From positions 1 to 13,510 of the forward strand of contig QMYD01000014.1 of NCBI GenBank assembly GCA_003662485.1: DNA of 13,510 bases, written 5' to 3'. The notes beneath the pieces are model-generated. The model was given only the letters and a program-made list of their open reading frames with translations, ran no database searches and was not told where the DNA came from. Each line of letters opens with the position of its first letter. Position 1 is the stretch's first letter. A program made the translations under genes and the position numbers. Shown one piece after another: positions 1 to 7,418 of this stretch. This DNA comes from Candidatus Hecatellales archaeon. Its GTDB lineage: Archaea > Thermoproteota > Bathyarchaeia > Hecatellales > Hecatellaceae.

Positions 1-472
1 CGAGGTGGTCAAAGTCGACTACATGATTCCGGGATGCCCCCCAATCGAGACCACCCTTGAAAGCGTTTTAACCAGTCTGCTCTCAGGGAAGACTCAAACC
101 CTGAGCAGTCAAAGCGTCTGCGATGAATGCCCGAGAAAGAAGACTGGGGAGAAGCCTGAAGCCATTCGGAGGCTTCATGAGGGGGCCCCAGACCCTGACA
201 AGTGCCTCCTTGAGCAGGGATACCTCTGCATGGGGCCTGTTACGAGGGCTGGATGTCAGGCTGCCTGCATTAGAGCCGGGGTGCCCTGCGACGGCTGCTA
301 CGGTCCAGCGGAGAAGACCTGGGATCAAGGCCTAGCCATGCTAGACGGGCTTCTAAACCTAGCCAAGGAAAGGTTTCCAAAGCTTAAGGTTGAAACCCTC
401 TCCGGGATGGTCTACCGGTACACCTACGCCTCCTCCATCCTCCAGAGGATAGCTGGGAAGGCTGGGAGGTGA
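1..472 (+). CDS. mvhG: NiFe-hydrogenase small subunit, C-terminal part (group 3, Mvh-like), truncated by the window edge
   Basis: This subunit carries the Fe-S relay that passes electrons between the NiFe site of the large subunit and the partner protein. The reading frame is open to the left edge (a Glu codon at 2-4 precedes the first GTG at 5), so the N-terminal half, including the proximal-cluster CxxC, lies outside the window. Numbering from the GTG at 5, the visible part has the IPGCPP signature (C11), a CDEC pair (C39, C42), and a dense Cys block: C67, C75, C84, C88, C95 and C98, ending CDGCYGP. This arrangement is typical of cytoplasmic group 3 (Frh/Mvh/sulfhydrogenase) small subunits. 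There is no signal peptide or membrane anchor in the visible part. The large-subunit gene follows after 6 bp, so the two are co-transcribed. The assignment to Mvh rather than sulfhydrogenase rests mainly on the partner's length and is moderate. Confidence 0.85.
   Translation, partial: EVVKVDYMIPGCPPIETTLESVLTSLLSGKTQTLSSQSVCDECPRKKTGEKPEAIRRLHEGAPDPDKCLLEQGYLCMGPVTRAGCQAACIRAGVPCDGCYGPAEKTWDQGLAMLDGLLNLAKERFPKLKVETLSGMVYRYTYASSILQRIAGKAGR
465..471 (+). promoter_or_regulatory. Ribosome binding site of the hydrogenase large subunit
   Basis: GGAGGTG lies 7 nt before the GTG start at 479 and overlaps the last codons and stop (TGA, 470-472) of the small-subunit gene. It fixes the GTG as the start and implies translational coupling of the two subunits. 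Confidence 0.75.
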
Positions 473-478
473 AAAAGG

Positions 479-1846
479 GTGGAGCAGGAGTTTAAGATAA
501 CCCCGCTTACAAGGGTTGAGGGTCACGGCAACGTGATTATAAGGGTTAGGGATGGAAGGCTCAGCGAGGTTGAACTCAACATCGTGGAGTCCCCAAGGTT
601 CTTCGAGAAGTTTCTTGAGGGAAAACCTGCTGAAGAAGCGCCCAGAATCTCCGAGCGAATATGCGGAATATGCTTCGTAGCCCATCACATGGCTTCGGTT
701 AAAGCGGTGGAGTCAGCTTGGAACGTGGAGGTGCCTGAGGCAGCCTGGGAGCTAAGAGAACTCCTAAACCTCGCAGGCTTTATCACAAGCCACACGCTTC
801 ACCTAGCCTTCCTCGCCCTCCCAGACCTCTTAGACCTACCCCCGGAGAAGAGGCATATTCTAGGCTTGGGGGAGAAGAATCCAGCCCTCCTCAAGCAGGC
901 CCTAGCCATCTACGACTACGGCCTCATGCTGACGGAAATCCTCGGCGGGAAGCGGGTTCACGTGGCCACAGCTATCCCCGGCGGGATGTCGAAAATCCCA
1001 AGCCAGGAGGAGAGGGAGAAGCTTCTAAGCTTAGCCTCAGCCGCCCAGTCCAGTATTGAGGCGATGGCAGACTGGTTCATGGAGAACGCTGAAAGGAAGG
1101 CTGAGCTCCTAAACTATCCTGTTAGGACTAAATACTGCATGGGGCTGGTAAAGAATGGAGCCCACGAACTCTACGATGGAAACCTAAGGGTGGTGAGACC
1201 TGATGGAGGCAAAGCCTACGAGTTTAGGGCTTCAGAATACTTGGAGTATGTGGCTGAGAGGGTTTCACCCCACTCCCACGTTAAGCTTCCCTACCTTAGA
1301 AAGGTAGGGTTTCCTGACGGTGTGCACAGGGTTGGGCCCCTTGCAAGACTTGCAGTAGCCGACAGAATCAGGGGGGACCTAGCCCCCAAGCTGGCTGAAA
1401 GATACTATAAGTTCTTTGGTAAGGTTCCCTCCAACATGATGGCTTATAATGCTGCAAGATTCGTCGAGCTAGCCTACGCCGTGGAGGCTTCTAAACAAAT
1501 GCTTGAGGAGGCAAGGTTCACCAAGGGCCCTATCAGGGTTGAGGTTAAGGAAAAAGCTGGTGAAGGGGTAGGAGTGGTTGAGGCGCCTAGGGGCGTGCTG
1601 ATTCACCATTACAAGACGGATGAGCAGGGCCTGATAAGAATGGCCAACGTTATCACACCCACAGCCTTCAATGCTCCCTCCATAGAGCAGGACTTAGCCG
1701 TTATAGCCGAAAACACCCTTCCAAGCATCCTCGGAGGAGGTAGGGAGGAAACCTTCTGGAAGATGGAGGTTTTAACGAGAGCCTACGACCCCTGCATATC
1801 CTGCGCAACCCACACCCTAAAAATCGTTGTGGAAGAAAGCCCGTAG
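479..1846 (+). CDS. mvhA: NiFe-hydrogenase large (catalytic) subunit, group 3 (MvhA-like)
   Basis: This is the catalytic subunit that holds the NiFe(CN)2CO centre and oxidises or produces H2. It has 455 residues and starts with GTG. Both metal-binding signatures are intact: RICGIC followed by HH near residues 60-70 (C62, C65) and the C-terminal DPCISCATH (C439, C442, H445). The N-terminal TRVEGHG motif at about 11-17 is also typical of the family. Ten residues follow H445, which would be removed by a HycI/FrcD-type endopeptidase after nickel insertion. The length is near MvhA (about 470) and above FrhA or sulfhydrogenase alpha (about 400-430), and this favours group 3c. In Mvh systems the hydrogenase feeds heterodisulfide reductase HdrABC; no hdr gene is visible here. 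The nickel ligands are Cys, with no in-frame TGA, so it is not a selenoprotein. Group 3b remains possible. Confidence 0.88.
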   Translation: MEQEFKITPLTRVEGHGNVIIRVRDGRLSEVELNIVESPRFFEKFLEGKPAEEAPRISERICGICFVAHHMASVKAVESAWNVEVPEAAWELRELLNLAGFITSHTLHLAFLALPDLLDLPPEKRHILGLGEKNPALLKQALAIYDYGLMLTEILGGKRVHVATAIPGGMSKIPSQEEREKLLSLASAAQSSIEAMADWFMENAERKAELLNYPVRTKYCMGLVKNGAHELYDGNLRVVRPDGGKAYEFRASEYLEYVAERVSPHSHVKLPYLRKVGFPDGVHRVGPLARLAVADRIRGDLAPKLAERYYKFFGKVPSNMMAYNAARFVELAYAVEASKQMLEEARFTKGPIRVEVKEKAGEGVGVVEAPRGVLIHHYKTDEQGLIRMANVITPTAFNAPSIEQDLAVIAENTLPSILGGGREETFWKMEVLTRAYDPCISCATHTLKIVVEESP

Positions 1847-1861
1847 CCTTTTTCTCCCTCT
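1847..1861 (+). terminator. Pyrimidine-rich tract at the convergent hydrogenase/cooC junction
   Basis: Directly after the hydrogenase stop codon lies a T-rich tract (CCTTTTTCTCCCTCT). Archaeal RNA polymerase commonly terminates at U-runs without a strong hairpin, so this is a candidate terminator for the plus-strand hydrogenase transcript. It is only 15 bp long and abuts the end of cooC on the other strand. No equivalent T-run is present in the cooC direction. Confidence 0.4.
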
Positions 1862-2635
1862 TCACGTTAAGCCTATTCTCCTTGTTATTTCCTTGGCGGC
1901 TTTTACGGCTGGGCTTGACTCTGGAAGTTCTAGGAGCGACCTACCCTCCATGTCGTAGGAGGCTATGTTGGGGTCTACTGGTATTAGGCCTGCGTATTCG
2001 AGGCCTATCTCCTCCACCCTCTTCTTCACTACCTCCTCGAATTCCGGCTCCACCCTATTTCCAACAGTCACAATCCGCTTAAAGTCTATGTGGACTTCTT
2101 TGGCTAGGTCCCTAATCCTTCTGGCGGTGAGGTAGCTAAGCCTACTCCTGTCCACCACGATAACCATGATGTCGACATCCCTATCCGTTCTCCTGCTTAA
2201 ATGTTCGAGGCCTGCCTCCATGTCCATTAGCGTGATCGAATAGTTTTTAGAGAGAGTGTCTAGGATGGAGGTTAAAAGGTCGTTTACTGCGCAGTAGCAG
2301 CCTTCACCCTCCCCCCTACCCATAACCAGTAGGTCAAACTTCTCCTCCTCATGGAGGATTTCAAAAATCCTGGTTTCAAAGTAGTCTCGCTTAGAGAATT
2401 CTGGGGGGAAGCGGCCTGCGGCTATGTCATCCTTAAGCTTAGCAGCTATTTCAGCCACGGTTCGACTGGTTTCTAAGCCTAGTAGGTCTGCCAGGTTTGA
2501 ATCGGGGTCTGCATCCACGACGAGGATGGATCCCCTACCGGAGTCCACCAGCGCCTTTAAGATTAAAGCGGCAACAGTAGACTTTCCAACCCCACCCTTA
2601 CCGCTTACGGAAACCACTACACCCTCGCTATTCAT
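1862..2635 (-). CDS. cooC: CODH nickel-insertion ATPase CooC (MinD/ParA-family)
   Basis: CooC-type ATPases bind nickel and ATP and load the C-cluster of carbon monoxide dehydrogenase (and possibly the A-cluster of acetyl-CoA synthase). The 257-residue protein has the deviant Walker A motif GKGGVGKST (12-20) of the MinD/ParA class, the switch DADPDSN (41-47), and GEGCYCAVN, whose CxC pair (C113, C115) matches the nickel-binding motif of CooC dimers. MDMEAGLEHL further on is also typical of the family. Start: ATG at 2635, with AGGTGG about 12 nt upstream. It lies 51 bp after cdhE and is the last gene of the ACDS operon. In Methanosarcina and Methanothermobacter the cooC homologue sits between cdhC and cdhD, so its position here is rearranged. 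The sequence looks intact. Confidence 0.92.
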   Translation of the reverse strand: MNSEGVVVSVSGKGGVGKSTVAALILKALVDSGRGSILVVDADPDSNLADLLGLETSRTVAEIAAKLKDDIAAGRFPPEFSKRDYFETRIFEILHEEEKFDLLVMGRGEGEGCYCAVNDLLTSILDTLSKNYSITLMDMEAGLEHLSRRTDRDVDIMVIVVDRSRLSYLTARRIRDLAKEVHIDFKRIVTVGNRVEPEFEEVVKKRVEEIGLEYAGLIPVDPNIASYDMEGRSLLELPESSPAVKAAKEITRRIGLT

Positions 2636-2660
2636 GAGGTAGGGCTTCCACCTGATAGAA

Positions 2661-2670
2661 TAAAAATTTT
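2661..2670 (-). promoter_or_regulatory. AT-rich box between cdhE and cooC: possible cooC promoter or cdhE terminator
   Basis: On the minus strand the run AAAATTTTTA lies 26-35 bp before the cooC ATG, the distance expected for an archaeal TATA box driving a leaderless or very short-leader transcript. The same T-run could equally terminate part of the cdhE transcript. Together with the 51-bp gap, this suggests cooC may have its own level of expression. The evidence is composition and spacing only. Confidence 0.35.
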
Positions 2671-2686
2671 AGGGAGAATTCTAGCC

Positions 2687-4111
2687 CTACTTGCCCTCCA
2701 TTTCAGGCTTCCAAACCTTTTCGATGAAGCTTGGTATGGCTGAGGAGTCTCTAGGCCCCACGAAAACCTTCCAGTCCTTAAGCATGTCTTCGAGTTCACC
2801 GCTTATCCTTGCAGCGTACCCGGGGATGATCACCGATTTATGTTTAACCTTTTCTAGGGCTCCCGTCTCCTTGAGGGTTTCAGCCACCATGTCGGCTGTG
2901 AACCGTTTACCGGCTACCGAGGATTGGAGGCTTATGCCCCCCGTGTCGACGCATACAATCCAGCCTCCACCCGCAGCCTCCACGTCGTTTCGGATGAGGA
3001 AGTAGGTGAGGGCGGAGTTGCAGGTGACGTATAGGGGCGACTTTTCAGTTGGCTCCTTAACCTCGTATATGGTGGGCTTAACGGATAGGGGCACCCTTGG
3101 ATCCGTGTAAAGGTTTTGCCTCCACGTTAAGATTGGGAGGAGAACCCAGATGTCGAAGCTGTGGAGCACAAGAATGTCCGCATACCTTGACATTAAAGCA
3201 CAGGCCATGTAGGACTCCTGCATCTTCGTGGAGGCTTCATCCTCCTTAGCTTTGGGTGAAAGCCAGATGGCTGCGGGGACGGCGATAAGCGGGTAGCCTA
3301 AATCCTTATCCTCCTTCTCTATGGCTGTCATCCTCAGCATGGTGAACATGTTTATGGTTTCGTTGAATCCCTCCCCAACGAGGTAGGTTCCAGGATCCAA
3401 AACCAGGTCGTCCAAACCATACTTTCTCAGGGAGCGGCAGAGGGATTTCAGCATGGAGAGGTCTCCTGGAGCTGAAACGGTTAGAGGACACTGGTATTTT
3501 GAGGCGAGCTTTGCATATTCCTTCCAGTTCCTCTCGTTGGCTGCATAGATGAGGGGCCTCTTATCTCCAACGGCGATTAAGGCTTCCTCCATGACGTCTG
3601 GGTTGAAGGTGCAGAGAATCATGGGGAGCTTACTCTTCTTCCCTATTATGTCCGCTGCCTTGGCAAACTTTTCTGGGCTTCCCGAAACGCATCTGAGGGC
3701 TACCATGTCGAGTTTAAGCTGCATTCCAATCCTTTCGAAGACGAAGTTTTCAACCTGCTCCACCCTCTTCACAAGCTCGTCTTCAGGCATTTCATCGTGG
3801 ACGTCGATGGCTATGGCGGTGGGGTGATACCAGGTTAGCTCATGCCTGTATACGCATACCTTACCCCCAACGGTTACAGCTCTATCTCCAACCCCAATGG
3901 TTACATCCTTTACAGGAGCCCTGAGAACCTCCCTCATAGCTTCAAGCTTATCCTTATACTTGGCCTCGAAGATTTCTGGACACTGCTCGATGGAAACCTG
4001 CCTCTCAATAAGTTTGGTGGCGAAGGCCATGCAGTTTGCCTCCCCACACTTCCCACAGTTGGTTCCAGGCAGATACTTGTAAACGTCCATCGGCCGGAGG
4101 ATTTTGGGCAT
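2687..4111 (-). CDS. cdhE: ACDS gamma subunit: corrinoid/iron-sulfur protein large subunit
   Basis: CdhE (AcsC homologue) carries the corrinoid that accepts the methyl group from a tetrahydropterin and passes it to the A-cluster of CdhC. The 474-residue protein begins with the Fe-S domain typical of the family: GTNCGKCGEANC with a further Cys (C19, C22, C27, C44) to bind the 4Fe-4S cluster that reactivates Co(II). A TIM-barrel-like middle follows, and then a C-terminal cobamide-binding domain with the Gly-rich stretches EAAGGGW and VDTGGISLQSSVAG. The length matches archaeal CdhE (about 465-470). Start: ATG with GGGAGGG 7 nt upstream; it lies 13 bp after cdhD, so the two corrinoid-protein subunits are coupled. 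No signal peptide; cytoplasmic. I see no missing key residue. Confidence 0.95.
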   Translation of the reverse strand: MPKILRPMDVYKYLPGTNCGKCGEANCMAFATKLIERQVSIEQCPEIFEAKYKDKLEAMREVLRAPVKDVTIGVGDRAVTVGGKVCVYRHELTWYHPTAIAIDVHDEMPEDELVKRVEQVENFVFERIGMQLKLDMVALRCVSGSPEKFAKAADIIGKKSKLPMILCTFNPDVMEEALIAVGDKRPLIYAANERNWKEYAKLASKYQCPLTVSAPGDLSMLKSLCRSLRKYGLDDLVLDPGTYLVGEGFNETINMFTMLRMTAIEKEDKDLGYPLIAVPAAIWLSPKAKEDEASTKMQESYMACALMSRYADILVLHSFDIWVLLPILTWRQNLYTDPRVPLSVKPTIYEVKEPTEKSPLYVTCNSALTYFLIRNDVEAAGGGWIVCVDTGGISLQSSVAGKRFTADMVAETLKETGALEKVKHKSVIIPGYAARISGELEDMLKDWKVFVGPRDSSAIPSFIEKVWKPEMEGK

Positions 4112-4118
4112 AGCCCTT

Positions 4119-4125
4119 CCCTCCC
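4119..4125 (-). promoter_or_regulatory. Ribosome binding site of cdhE
   Basis: GGGAGGG on the minus strand lies 7 nt before the cdhE ATG and begins with the last base of the cdhD stop codon (TAG, 4125-4127). It confirms the ATG start and suggests reinitiation from cdhD. Confidence 0.7.
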
Positions 4126-5381
4126 TAAATCTTCATGGCAACCCAGTTTTCGTAGGGGATTTCCCTCCAATCCTCCTTCAGCTTGTTTTTGGAGAGGATT
4201 TCCGCAGCATTCTTGACGATTTTAGCTGCGAGGGGATGCATCATCATGAGAAGGTCTGCGCCTGCAAGCATGCCAGCTAGGCCCGTAACAGCCTCCCATA
4301 TTGGACCCCTATACTCTCTGGGCCCCCACTCCTCGATTTTAGCCCAAGCCTCCCTAGCAGCCCAAGCGTTGGTGGCAGCGCAGGAGATGGGAACCTGCAT
4401 GGAGGGGTCTCCCTTAAGCCCTGCAAGCCTCATCCTCTCCATCATGCTGAAGGTGTATTCTAGGCCGTAGCCTAAGCCACCCGTTGAGGGGTCCGTGATG
4501 AGATTGTTCTTGGGAACCCCTAGGTCTAGGAGTTTGCTGTTTAACTCTTTAACCTGGTTTATGTCTAGGAAGGCGAGGGCTATCACGTCTAGGTTGCTCT
4601 TCGTCAGCGCCTTGGCTGAAGCCTCCAGGTCCATGTCTAGGGTGACGGAGGCGAAGACCACCCTTTCACCCGCCACAACCTTTGAAACCTCCTGCAAAAC
4701 CTCCAAGTCCTTGTTCGGGTCTCCAGCGCTACCGATCATGAAGGGATCCGAAATCTTATCCGCCATTTTATCGATGAATTTGGCTGCTTCTGGCGCTGGG
4801 GTGCTGTTGGGAAGGGAGGGATCGGTGCTTATCAGGTGGAAGGTTACGAGGTCCGCTCCATACTCTCTCATGCACTTCTCAGCCCAAGCAGCCCTATCGT
4901 CCATCACATCCATATACCACTGTTTAATGGTTTTTGGGAGTGGAGGTAGGATGTCGACGCCGAAAACATCTAGGGCCACAACAGGCCTCCAAGGTGTTGG
5001 CTGCTCCCACCTGTAGAAGGGTGGACTCTTCTCCCCTCCAATCTTTATAACTCTGCTCCTAGTGCCCCCCTCCTTGCTTGTAGCTCCAATCTGCACTTCT
5101 GCTATTTCCCCAACATAGGTTTGGGTTAGGGGTTCAAAGGATACCCTTTCAAGTTCAAGAGGCTTCTCCTCCGGTGGGGCGGCGGGCGGCGGGGCTGCTG
5201 GCGCAGCTGCCTGCAGGACTACGGGTAAGAGTTCGAAGGTTAGCTCCTCAGCTACGATTTCAACGTCTTTAAGCTCAACCGCCTTCGACTTTTCGAGGAG
5301 GCTTAGGAGTTCTGCAACTCCAATGCCCCTGCCAGCTGAGGGGCCTTCACTCTTCTTTTTCTCCTCCTTTGCCTCCTCCAA
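4125..5381 (-). CDS. cdhD: ACDS delta subunit: corrinoid protein small subunit
   Basis: CdhD (AcsD homologue) forms the heterodimeric corrinoid protein with CdhE and has a TIM-barrel methyl-transfer fold. It has 418 residues. After a charged N-terminus and a helical region comes an Ala/Pro linker (about 58-70), then the conserved core, which includes VALDVFGVD, a GAD-LVTFHLIST segment, IGSAGDPNKD and ITDPSTGGLGYG. All of these are characteristic of the AcsD/CdhD family. The start is TTG at 5381, supported by GGAGG 7 nt upstream inside the last codons of cdhC; only 2 bp separate the two genes, so translation is probably coupled. The linker is in a noticeably G+C-rich stretch. A later start would cut into the N-terminal region but not the core. 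The function is clear; the exact N-terminus is less so. Confidence 0.93.
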   Translation of the reverse strand: MEEAKEEKKKSEGPSAGRGIGVAELLSLLEKSKAVELKDVEIVAEELTFELLPVVLQAAAPAAPPPAAPPEEKPLELERVSFEPLTQTYVGEIAEVQIGATSKEGGTRSRVIKIGGEKSPPFYRWEQPTPWRPVVALDVFGVDILPPLPKTIKQWYMDVMDDRAAWAEKCMREYGADLVTFHLISTDPSLPNSTPAPEAAKFIDKMADKISDPFMIGSAGDPNKDLEVLQEVSKVVAGERVVFASVTLDMDLEASAKALTKSNLDVIALAFLDINQVKELNSKLLDLGVPKNNLITDPSTGGLGYGLEYTFSMMERMRLAGLKGDPSMQVPISCAATNAWAAREAWAKIEEWGPREYRGPIWEAVTGLAGMLAGADLLMMMHPLAAKIVKNAAEILSKNKLKEDWREIPYENWVAMKI

Positions 5382-5383
5382 TT

Positions 5384-6790
5384 CTACCCCTCCTTCTTGA
5401 TGATGAGCTGGTTTATTCGAATCTTCGCCCCCTTAAGCGTGATCCGTATTCCTCCAGCCCCCCCAGCAGCTGGTAGAGGTAGGCCTGAAATAGTTACGCC
5501 TGGAGCCGCTGCTGGTGCAGCCTCTGCTGGGGCCTTCTCCTCCTCAGCCTTTGCAGCAGCCTCCATTTCGAGGAGCTTCTTAGCCAGCGGATGACCTCTC
5601 TCTATCATAAACTTCTTCAGCGATTCGATGTCTGGAGCCTCCTTTTCCGTGGCTATTTTATCTTTCAGGTGGGGTGGTATGGCGTCTTCTATCCTAGCCC
5701 TCAAGGTTGAGGCTATCCAGACCACCCTATTCCAGCCTCCATCAGCCTGCATGAACTTCGCTGAACGATAGTATTCCATTCCGATGCCCAGGAAGCCCTC
5801 CGTCTGAATTCCGCCTCCAACCTGGGTGGCCATGGTTGAGAAGGGTAGGCCGTTCACGGTAGGCCCTTTGAAGCCTCTGTCCACGCAGCCGAAGCCGTCA
5901 ACCTCAGGAATATAGAAGAGAATGGTATCGAAGCAGCCGCAGGAGGTATGAGGATAACCGAAGCAGCTATAAAGCCAGAAGCGCTTGTTGGCTCCAAGAG
6001 ACCTCTTCTCCACGATCTCGTTTGCACCCGTGTATTCGCCTCTTATGGGGTCTATGCATTCACCCTTAGCCACTGGGATGATTGGACCCTTTGGGTCTAC
6101 CTTGGCGGCTGCCCTAGCATCAAACCAGTTTATGGCCCCGCAGAGGGAAACCCTTTGAGGCGTAATAATGCATACGTGTTGGGGTGCGAAAGACTGGCAG
6201 AGCACGCAGCTATAGAAGGTGTCAACATCCTCGTCTCTCAGGCCCCTAGCCCTCGCATCCCTCGCCTCATAAATTTTTAAGGCTTGCTCATAGATTTCCT
6301 TAACCTTCTCTGGGTCGGTGTAGAAGGTTATTTGGATTTTCTCTATGAAGGGCATTTCAGCCTTGTAGAGTTTGGCTAGGGCCATGCCAATCCACTTAAA
6401 GCTGTTTAAGCCCTTGTTGAAAGCCTTCTTGCTAATCCTGCACCATATGTCGTAGCGCTGGTTTAGGTGCATGTAGCCCTCAATATAGTTGGAGAAGTCG
6501 TGGATTCGCCTTTCGATAACTGATTCAAGGTCCTTCTCCACCATTTTACCCGCCACTTCCACAACTACGGCGTAGGGGTTGCTACTCCCCTCCTTGAGCT
6601 CATTTAGGTCTGGACCCACAATGCTGATCTTTCCGTCTTCAACCTCCTCCATAGGCTTGGCTAGCACGAGCTCGCATTTGTGCTCGACGTTGGGCCCTCC
6701 AAGCTCCACGTACATGTCCTGCTTTCTTATCCGCTCCCCCTCATAGACTGGGCTTATCTCCACGGGCATGGATTCGGACACGGCTTCCAC
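5384..6790 (-). CDS. cdhC: ACDS beta subunit: acetyl-CoA synthase
   Basis: CdhC makes or cleaves acetyl-CoA at the A-cluster, joining CO from CdhA, methyl from CdhD/E and CoA. The 468-residue protein keeps all expected ligands: C195, C198, C207 and C217 for the 4Fe-4S cluster (from FYSCVLCQSF to VSLCGAINW) and the CGC motif C284-G-C286 that binds the proximal and distal Ni sites. As in other archaea it lacks the N-terminal CODH-binding domain of bacterial AcsB. An Ala/Glu/Pro linker (411-430) leads to a Gly-rich C-terminal segment (AAGGAGGIRITL) seen in archaeal CdhC. The longest start is GTG at 6790. Met8 (ATG at 6769, MPVEISPVYEGERI) is a credible alternative because homologues begin close to this motif. 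Neither start has a strong ribosome site. A 67-bp structured gap precedes it. Confidence 0.95.
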   Translation of the reverse strand: MEAVSESMPVEISPVYEGERIRKQDMYVELGGPNVEHKCELVLAKPMEEVEDGKISIVGPDLNELKEGSSNPYAVVVEVAGKMVEKDLESVIERRIHDFSNYIEGYMHLNQRYDIWCRISKKAFNKGLNSFKWIGMALAKLYKAEMPFIEKIQITFYTDPEKVKEIYEQALKIYEARDARARGLRDEDVDTFYSCVLCQSFAPQHVCIITPQRVSLCGAINWFDARAAAKVDPKGPIIPVAKGECIDPIRGEYTGANEIVEKRSLGANKRFWLYSCFGYPHTSCGCFDTILFYIPEVDGFGCVDRGFKGPTVNGLPFSTMATQVGGGIQTEGFLGIGMEYYRSAKFMQADGGWNRVVWIASTLRARIEDAIPPHLKDKIATEKEAPDIESLKKFMIERGHPLAKKLLEMEAAAKAEEEKAPAEAAPAAAPGVTISGLPLPAAGGAGGIRITLKGAKIRINQLIIKKEG

Positions 6791-6796
6791 CCGCTT

Positions 6797-6829
6797 CCGG
6801 GGTAGGTTTAACCCGGATTGGGATAACCC
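6797..6829 (-). promoter_or_regulatory. Two small inverted repeats in the cdhB-cdhC gap
   Basis: In the 67-bp gap, the minus strand can form GGG-TTAT-CCC (6820-6829) and then CCGGG-N10-CCCGG (6797-6816). The second ends 6 nt before the GTG of cdhC. GGGTTA occurs twice, 15 nt apart. This is the longest untranslated stretch inside the operon. It may be an RNA processing, stability or attenuation element, or simply leader sequence. The arms are short, so chance is a real possibility. Confidence 0.35.
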
Positions 6830-6857
6830 TTTGAACTCTTTAAGGTTTCCCCAAGCT

Positions 6858-7412
6858 TCATCCTAAAGCCTTTATGAAGGCTTCGAGCAGCTGCTTCCAC
6901 TCCTCGTTTTTAACGTTTGGAAAGCTCCAGTCAGCGTTAGGATGATACCACTTGCAGAGGGTTATGGTTTTCAGGTGGGGTGCAAAATGCTTTAGGGTGG
7001 AGAGGCCCTGCGAAGCAAACTGGTAGGTTATCCCGAGGAAGAGCACTAGGTCGTGGGGTGGAGGCTTCCTAGGGTCAACGGTGAAGTTGGGGTCTTGAAG
7101 CCTATTGACGATGTCAACCAAACCCATACTTACAGCCGGGAAATTCCTTTCTAAGAAGCCTTTAAGGGTGTGAGCCGTAGCCACGATGGGCATATCCCTT
7201 TTCCTCGCAATTTCAATGGCATAGTCTATTAGAAGCTTTCCATCAAGCTCGAATTCTAAGACATACTTTCCAACGATGAGTAGGGGGTTTTTAGCTCGCT
7301 TAGTTAGGGCGGCATAAATTGTTGGAGCCTTATCTGGTGAGAGAGCCATCTGGGGGCCTGGAATATTACCGGTTTCATAAGGGGAGGTTCTGGAAGGCAG
7401 AATGGAGGCCAT
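6858..7412 (-). CDS. cdhB: ACDS epsilon subunit
   Basis: CdhB binds the CODH alpha subunit (alpha2-epsilon2) and is found only in the archaeal complex; it has a Rossmann-like DHS fold and is thought to assist FAD or electron interactions. The 184-residue protein shows the typical N-terminal YETGNIPGPQ, a hydrophobic PLLIVGKYVLE strand, PIVATAHTLKGFLE, HDLVLFLGITYQFASQGLS, and the very characteristic LKHFAPHLKT with YHPNADWSFPN near the C-terminus. The length is close to family members (about 170). Start: ATG at 7412, with AGGTGA 6 nt upstream that overlaps the cdhA stop codon; the genes are 10 bp apart. It always accompanies cdhA, as here. Confidence 0.93.
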   Translation of the reverse strand: MASILPSRTSPYETGNIPGPQMALSPDKAPTIYAALTKRAKNPLLIVGKYVLEFELDGKLLIDYAIEIARKRDMPIVATAHTLKGFLERNFPAVSMGLVDIVNRLQDPNFTVDPRKPPPHDLVLFLGITYQFASQGLSTLKHFAPHLKTITLCKWYHPNADWSFPNVKNEEWKQLLEAFIKALG

Positions 7413-7418
7413 GGCGTT

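Noticed and set aside
359..688. Minus-strand frame of 109 codons opposite the hydrogenase subunit junction
   Set aside because: It crosses the ends of two conserved genes and carries no motif.
479..1846. Possible selenocysteine hydrogenase
   Set aside because: Both metal-binding motifs are encoded with Cys codons and there is no in-frame TGA or nearby SECIS-like hairpin.
3842..4216. Plus-strand open frame of 124 codons across the cdhE/cdhD junction
   Set aside because: Antisense to the conserved N-terminus of CdhE and the end of CdhD; no coding signature.
4495..5016. Plus-strand open frame of 173 codons antisense to cdhD
   Set aside because: It lies wholly opposite a strongly conserved gene, has no ribosome site, and its translation is Ser/Met/Arg-rich without any recognisable motif; it is a shadow of cdhD codon bias.
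5948..6280. Plus-strand open frame of 110 codons antisense to the A-cluster region of cdhC
   Set aside because: Overlaps essential Cys codons of CdhC on the other strand and resembles no protein.
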